Positions 14,048 through 16,037 of a stretch of DNA of 16,037 nt are shown here, one piece after another. The notes beneath the pieces were generated by a model. That model ran no database searches. It saw only the letters and a program-made list of their open reading frames with translations, and was not told the origin of the DNA. Position 1 is the stretch's first letter. The number at the start of each line of letters is the position of its first letter. Position numbers and translations under genes: made by a program. The stretch comes from Baffinella frigidus. Lineage: Eukaryota > Cryptophyceae > Cryptomonadales > Baffinellaceae. The DNA lies in contig MU646888.1 of NCBI GenBank assembly GCA_026770585.1, forward strand, positions 97,018-113,054. The letters run 5' to 3'.

Positions 14048-14182
14048 AGGTCCTTTAGGTTTTAATTTCTCCCAACATATGCCAACGACACGCCCTTCCG
14101 CAGAAAGGACTGCAGAGAAAGCATTTTTGCTTTCGGATCGCATTTAGCTCTCCAGTGCAGAGGCTCGTGAAGAGGGGATACG
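14048..14182 (-). repeat. Longest family D copy, reverse
   Basis: Joins the two partial forms: on the - strand CGTATCCCCTCTTCACGAGC..GGAGAGCTAAATGCGATCC (as at 12552) continues into AAAGCAAAAATGCTTTCTCT..CATATGTTGGG (as in the gene at 10015). So family D is a unit of at least 135 bp. Confidence 0.75.
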
Positions 14183-14236
14183 AAACGACAGGGGTCAATC
14201 GCGATTACGAACACGCACAACCCCTAGCTAGGGATT

Positions 14237-14331
14237 CTGGGGAATACTTCCCCTAGTAGGCATAGCCGGAGTGACTTTACCTTCTATGTAAAGTCACTCC
14301 GGCTATGCCTACTAGGGGAAGTATTCCCCAG
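14237..14331. repeat. Perfect 44-bp-arm hairpin
   Basis: Arms CTGGGGAATACTTCCCCTAG..GAGTGACTTTAC (14237-14280) and its exact complement (14288-14331) around loop CTTCTAT. No mismatch in 44 bp, hence very young or under correction. Confidence 0.95.
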
Positions 14332-14344
14332 AGGGATGCCCTAT

Positions 14345-14411
14345 GCTCCTACGGAACGCCTACGGTAGGACCCTAGGGCGGTGCGTGTTCTGATTCGCGA
14401 ATAACCCCTGC
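14345..14411. mobile_element. Degenerate family A right half
   Basis: CTCCTACGGAACGCCTACGGTAGGACCCTAGGG... then CGAATAACCCCTGCACC loosely follows the family A right side. Weak. Confidence 0.35.
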
Positions 14412-14439
14412 ACCACCACACTTCACTCCGAGCCACAAG

Positions 14440-14560
14440 ATTTCAGCTAAGTCAACCATCTCACCTAAGTCAACTTTCCCTAGATGGACCTGGCCACCAT
14501 GGACGGCATTTGACTTAAGGCGCTGGCTTTCGGGGGGAGTTGACTTAGGCGAAATGTTCT
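14440..14560. repeat. Spaced inverted TAAGTCAAC / TTGACTTA motifs
   Basis: CTAAGTCAAC (14446; ACCTAAGTCAACTTTCCC near 14463) is inverted downstream as TTGACTTAAGGCGC (14508) and GGAGTTGACTTAGGCG (14536). The same AAGTCAA word opens the arms of the 5037-5188 palindrome. No gene. Confidence 0.45.
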
Positions 14561-14597
14561 GACTCCGAGTGCACTTGCGCCACGCCTGTCCAAACAC

Positions 14598-14720
14598 TAC
14601 AGGGGTACCTCACTCATAAGAAACTGCCCCCCCCCCTAGGGACCACCGTAGGGCCCTAGGTGTGGTCCTACTGTATGGTCCTAGGGGGGGGCTGTTCCTT
14701 ATGAGCGAGGTACCCCTGTA
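14598..14720 (-). mobile_element. Family A copy A17 with identifiable empty site
   Basis: Ends TACAGGGGTACCTCACTCAT and ATGAGCGAGGTACCCCTGTA. Flanks CCAAACAC[TA] and [TA]CAGCAAGTTGGCCGCGCG. The same flanks are contiguous at 15386-15412 with a single TA, which shows the TA target duplication directly. Confidence 0.93.
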
Positions 14721-14752
14721 CAGCAAGTTGGCCGCGCGGGGGCCGAACGCTT

Positions 14753-14785
14753 CCAGAAGTTGGAGACTTGCATCCAAAGCGTGTT
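14753..14785 (+). repeat. Repeat G unit 1
   Basis: CCAGAAGTTGGAGACTTGCA then TCCAAAGCGTGTT. Further units at 15295, 15614 and 15766. Confidence 0.85.
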
Positions 14786-14798
14786 CATAGGCTAACGT

Positions 14799-14937
14799 CC
14801 TGAAAATGGGGTAGTTAGGCCTACGGCATTGCCTAGGACCTCCTATCGTAGGCCGAGGGATTCTAGGACCAAACAGTCTCGGCCTACGGTAGGAGGTCCC
14901 TAGGCAATGCCGTAGGCCTAACTACCCCATTTTCAGG
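14799..14937. mobile_element. 139-bp fold-back element (family E)
   Basis: Arms 14799-14857 and 14878-14937 match over 59 bp with one substitution and one indel; the match continues weakly outward to 14789-14945. The 20-bp loop contains TTCTAGGACC. The arms contain TAGGCCTACGGCATTGCC and CCTAGGACC, similar in style to families A and B but otherwise distinct. Confidence 0.88.
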
Positions 14938-15073
14938 CCGTTGCCCTATTAGTGTGCTCCTTTGGCGTGCGCGGCCCAGGGAGACCGTGGGCTTCCGCGG
15001 CCCAAGCTCTCTCGCCTCATCGGATCGCATCCCACCATACAACCACGCGTGTCCTTACTCGCGTCCCGAACGC

Positions 15074-15295
15074 TAGAGCGTTTGCGGTAATTGTTGTCCG
15101 TTTTGGACGTACGGTTTCCCGGTTTTCCGGTTTTGAAAGGGACTTTTAGGACGCGACAAGGATTTTAAATAGTACCAGAATTGCGCCTTTTGGTACTTTT
15201 TAAAATCCTTGTCACGTCCTATAAGTCCCTTTTCAAAACCGGAAAACCGGGAAACCGTACGTCCAAAACGGACAACAATTACCGCAAACGCTCTA
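15074..15295. mobile_element. 222-bp fold-back element, TA target, 104-105-bp arms
   Basis: Left arm 15074-15177 and right arm 15191-15295 are inverse with about four or five differences; 13-bp loop GAATTGCGCCTTT. TA[GAGCGTTTGC...GCAAACGCTC]TA sits in CGAACGC-TA-CCAGAAGTTGG. Repeat G units 1 and 4 show the uninterrupted form (CGAACGCTTCCAGAAG; GGACGCTACCAGAAG). Frames on both strands across it are mirror images and not genes. Confidence 0.9.
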
Positions 15296-15329
15296 CCAGA
15301 AGTTGGAGACTTGCATCCGACGCGTGTCT
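15295..15329 (+). repeat. Repeat G unit 2
   Basis: ACCAGAAGTTGGAGACTTGC then ATCCGACGCGTGTCT; abuts the 222-bp fold-back element. Confidence 0.85.
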
Positions 15330-15339
15330 TCGTTCGGCC

Positions 15340-15368
15340 CCCGCCCCCTAGGACCACCATAGGGCCCA
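15340..15368 (-). mobile_element. Family A core fragment
   Basis: CCCCCGCCCCCTAGGACCAC then CATAGGGCCC: left core of a reverse-orientation family A copy without ends. The same GTTCGGCCCC(C)..CCCCTAGG junction after a G unit occurs at 15650-15670, so the two are copies of one junction. Confidence 0.6.
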
Positions 15369-15385
15369 CATGCGCCACTCCTGGC

Positions 15386-15430
15386 CAAACACTACAGCAA
15401 GTTGGCCGCGCGTGTCCCCACTCGCGTCCC
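15386..15430 (+). repeat. Satellite piece acting as empty site of A17
   Basis: CCAAACACTACAGCAAGTTGGCCGCGCG.. then GTGTCC and CGCGTCCC words. CGCGTGTCC-type words recur irregularly from 13430 to 15425, suggesting a decayed satellite with transposons inserted in it. Confidence 0.6.
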
Positions 15431-15488
15431 TGCGCGTGTCTCGGACCCTTCCCCTCCGCCACGCAAGAAGCCTACGTGGTACGCCCCT

Positions 15489-15514
15489 GCTCTCTCTCTC
15501 TCTCTCTCTCTCGC

Positions 15515-15550
<36 letters not shown>

Positions 15551-15613
15551 GCTCTCTCTTTCGCTCGCGCTCTCTCTCTCCCTCTCTCTCTCTCTCTCCC
15601 TCCCTCCCTCTCT
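15489..15613 (+). repeat. (CT)n microsatellite
   Basis: About 125 bp of CT dinucleotides with GCTC and CCCTCC interruptions. Open in several frames (Ser-Leu or Arg-Glu runs), which is a by-product of the repeat. Confidence 0.97.
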
Positions 15614-15648
15614 ACCAGAAGTTGGACACTTACATCCGAAGCGTGTCT
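15614..15648 (+). repeat. Repeat G unit 3
   Basis: ACCAGAAGTTGGACACTTAC then ATCCGAAGCGTGTCT, directly after the CT array. Confidence 0.85.
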
Positions 15649-15656
15649 ACGTTCGG

Positions 15657-15749
15657 CCCCCACCCCCTAGGACCACCATAGGCCCTAGGCATAGGCCTAC
15701 TGTAGGGTCCTAGGAGGAGCCGATTTCCTATGAACGAGGTACCCCTGTA
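15657..15749 (-). mobile_element. Family A copy A18 without left end
   Basis: Core from CCCCACCCCCTAGGACCACC to GTCCTAGG and right end TGAACGAGGTACCCCTGTA. The left TIR is replaced by repeat G sequence. Confidence 0.8.
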
Positions 15750-15765
15750 CCGCACGACGGACGCT

Positions 15766-15800
15766 ACCAGAAGTTGGAGACTTGCATCCGAAGCTTGTCT
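15766..15800 (+). repeat. Repeat G unit 4
   Basis: ACCAGAAGTTGGAGACTTGC then ATCCGAAGCTTGTCT. Preceded by GGACGCT, the uninterrupted form of the target used by the 222-bp fold-back element. Confidence 0.85.
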
Positions 15801-15910
15801 CCCACGGGCGAGATGCGCGGCCCCGCCCCGGCGTCTACCCCCCCTGTCACACACGGGGTTGCGATTTTCGTCAGGTTTCCACGTCGAGACGCTTGTCTCC
15901 CAAGGGCGAC

Positions 15911-15938
15911 ATATTATATATATACATATTATATATAC

Positions 15939-16037
<99 letters not shown>
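15911..16037. repeat. (AT)n microsatellite at the right edge
   Basis: Starts ATATTATATATATACATATT and becomes pure AT to the last base. The true length is unknown because the window ends inside it. Confidence 0.97.

Noticed and set aside
15073-15462. Genes reading AFAVIVVRFGRTVSRFSGFE
   Set aside because: The same peptide appears from both strands because the DNA is an inverted repeat.
15402-15713. Ser-Leu or Arg-Glu repeat protein
   Set aside because: Produced by the CT microsatellite in any frame.
109-15854. Many short open frames reading GTSLIRN..PLGPYS..MPRAL or SYERGTPV
   Set aside because: They are translations of the family A palindrome on one strand or the other and occur at every copy; no independent coding evidence.

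Overview
The window looks like nuclear DNA of a eukaryote, probably a protist or alga. The signs are long arrays of the plant/algal-type telomere heptamer (CCCTAAA on the + strand, 7081-7752 and 10226-11478), AATAAA poly(A) signals behind the recognisable genes, GT-AG exon boundaries, and dense short palindromic non-autonomous transposons. A cryptophyte-like alga is my guess from the style of the repeats, but nothing here proves it. I see no rRNA, tRNA, bacterial operon, phage or CRISPR. Both ends run into simple sequence (G-run at 1, AT microsatellite at 15911-16037), as contig ends often do.

Genes are few. (1) An unrecognised gene on the - strand occurs twice: an intact 345-codon frame at 1193-2230, and a diverged copy at 8338-9413. 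The pair lies in a segmental duplication that carries flanking repeats, 3' UTR and poly(A) signal along. The second copy is broken by a 71-bp-offset tandem duplication that also supplies a possible 62-nt GT-AG intron restoring the frame. (2) A + strand multi-exon gene or recent pseudogene lies at about 9924-11827. Its exons (GC-rich, codon-like, ending in a very acidic tail) are separated by introns built almost wholly of degenerate telomeric heptamers; one of these introns also hosts a 121-bp palindromic transposon. This is the most remarkable object in the window. It has a phase conflict between exons 4 and 5 and an in-frame TAG in exon 5, so it may be decaying or may have unrecognised splicing.

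The rest is repeat. Family A (about 120 bp, TIR starting CAGGGGTACCTCGCTCATAA, TA target duplication) has roughly 20 full or partial copies. Family B (about 90-105 bp, TIR starting TATCCCTTAAGTGG) has four. There are also two related fold-back elements (C), a dispersed fragment shared with the multi-exon gene (D), a 194-bp element with 35-bp TIRs plus a truncated copy (F), and several single long hairpins with arms of 44 to 105 bp.

Layout: 1-1056 repeats; 1057-2546 gene copy 1; 2547-4395 F elements and hairpins; 4419-5279 23-bp minisatellite and a 120-bp tandem unit split by a palindrome; 5296-7080 A/B elements and small tandem repeats; 7081-7752 telomeric array; 7753-8156 A/B elements; 8232-9690 gene copy 2; 9924-11827 gene with telomeric introns; 11930-15910 dense A/C/D elements, hairpins and a degenerate satellite serving as insertion target.
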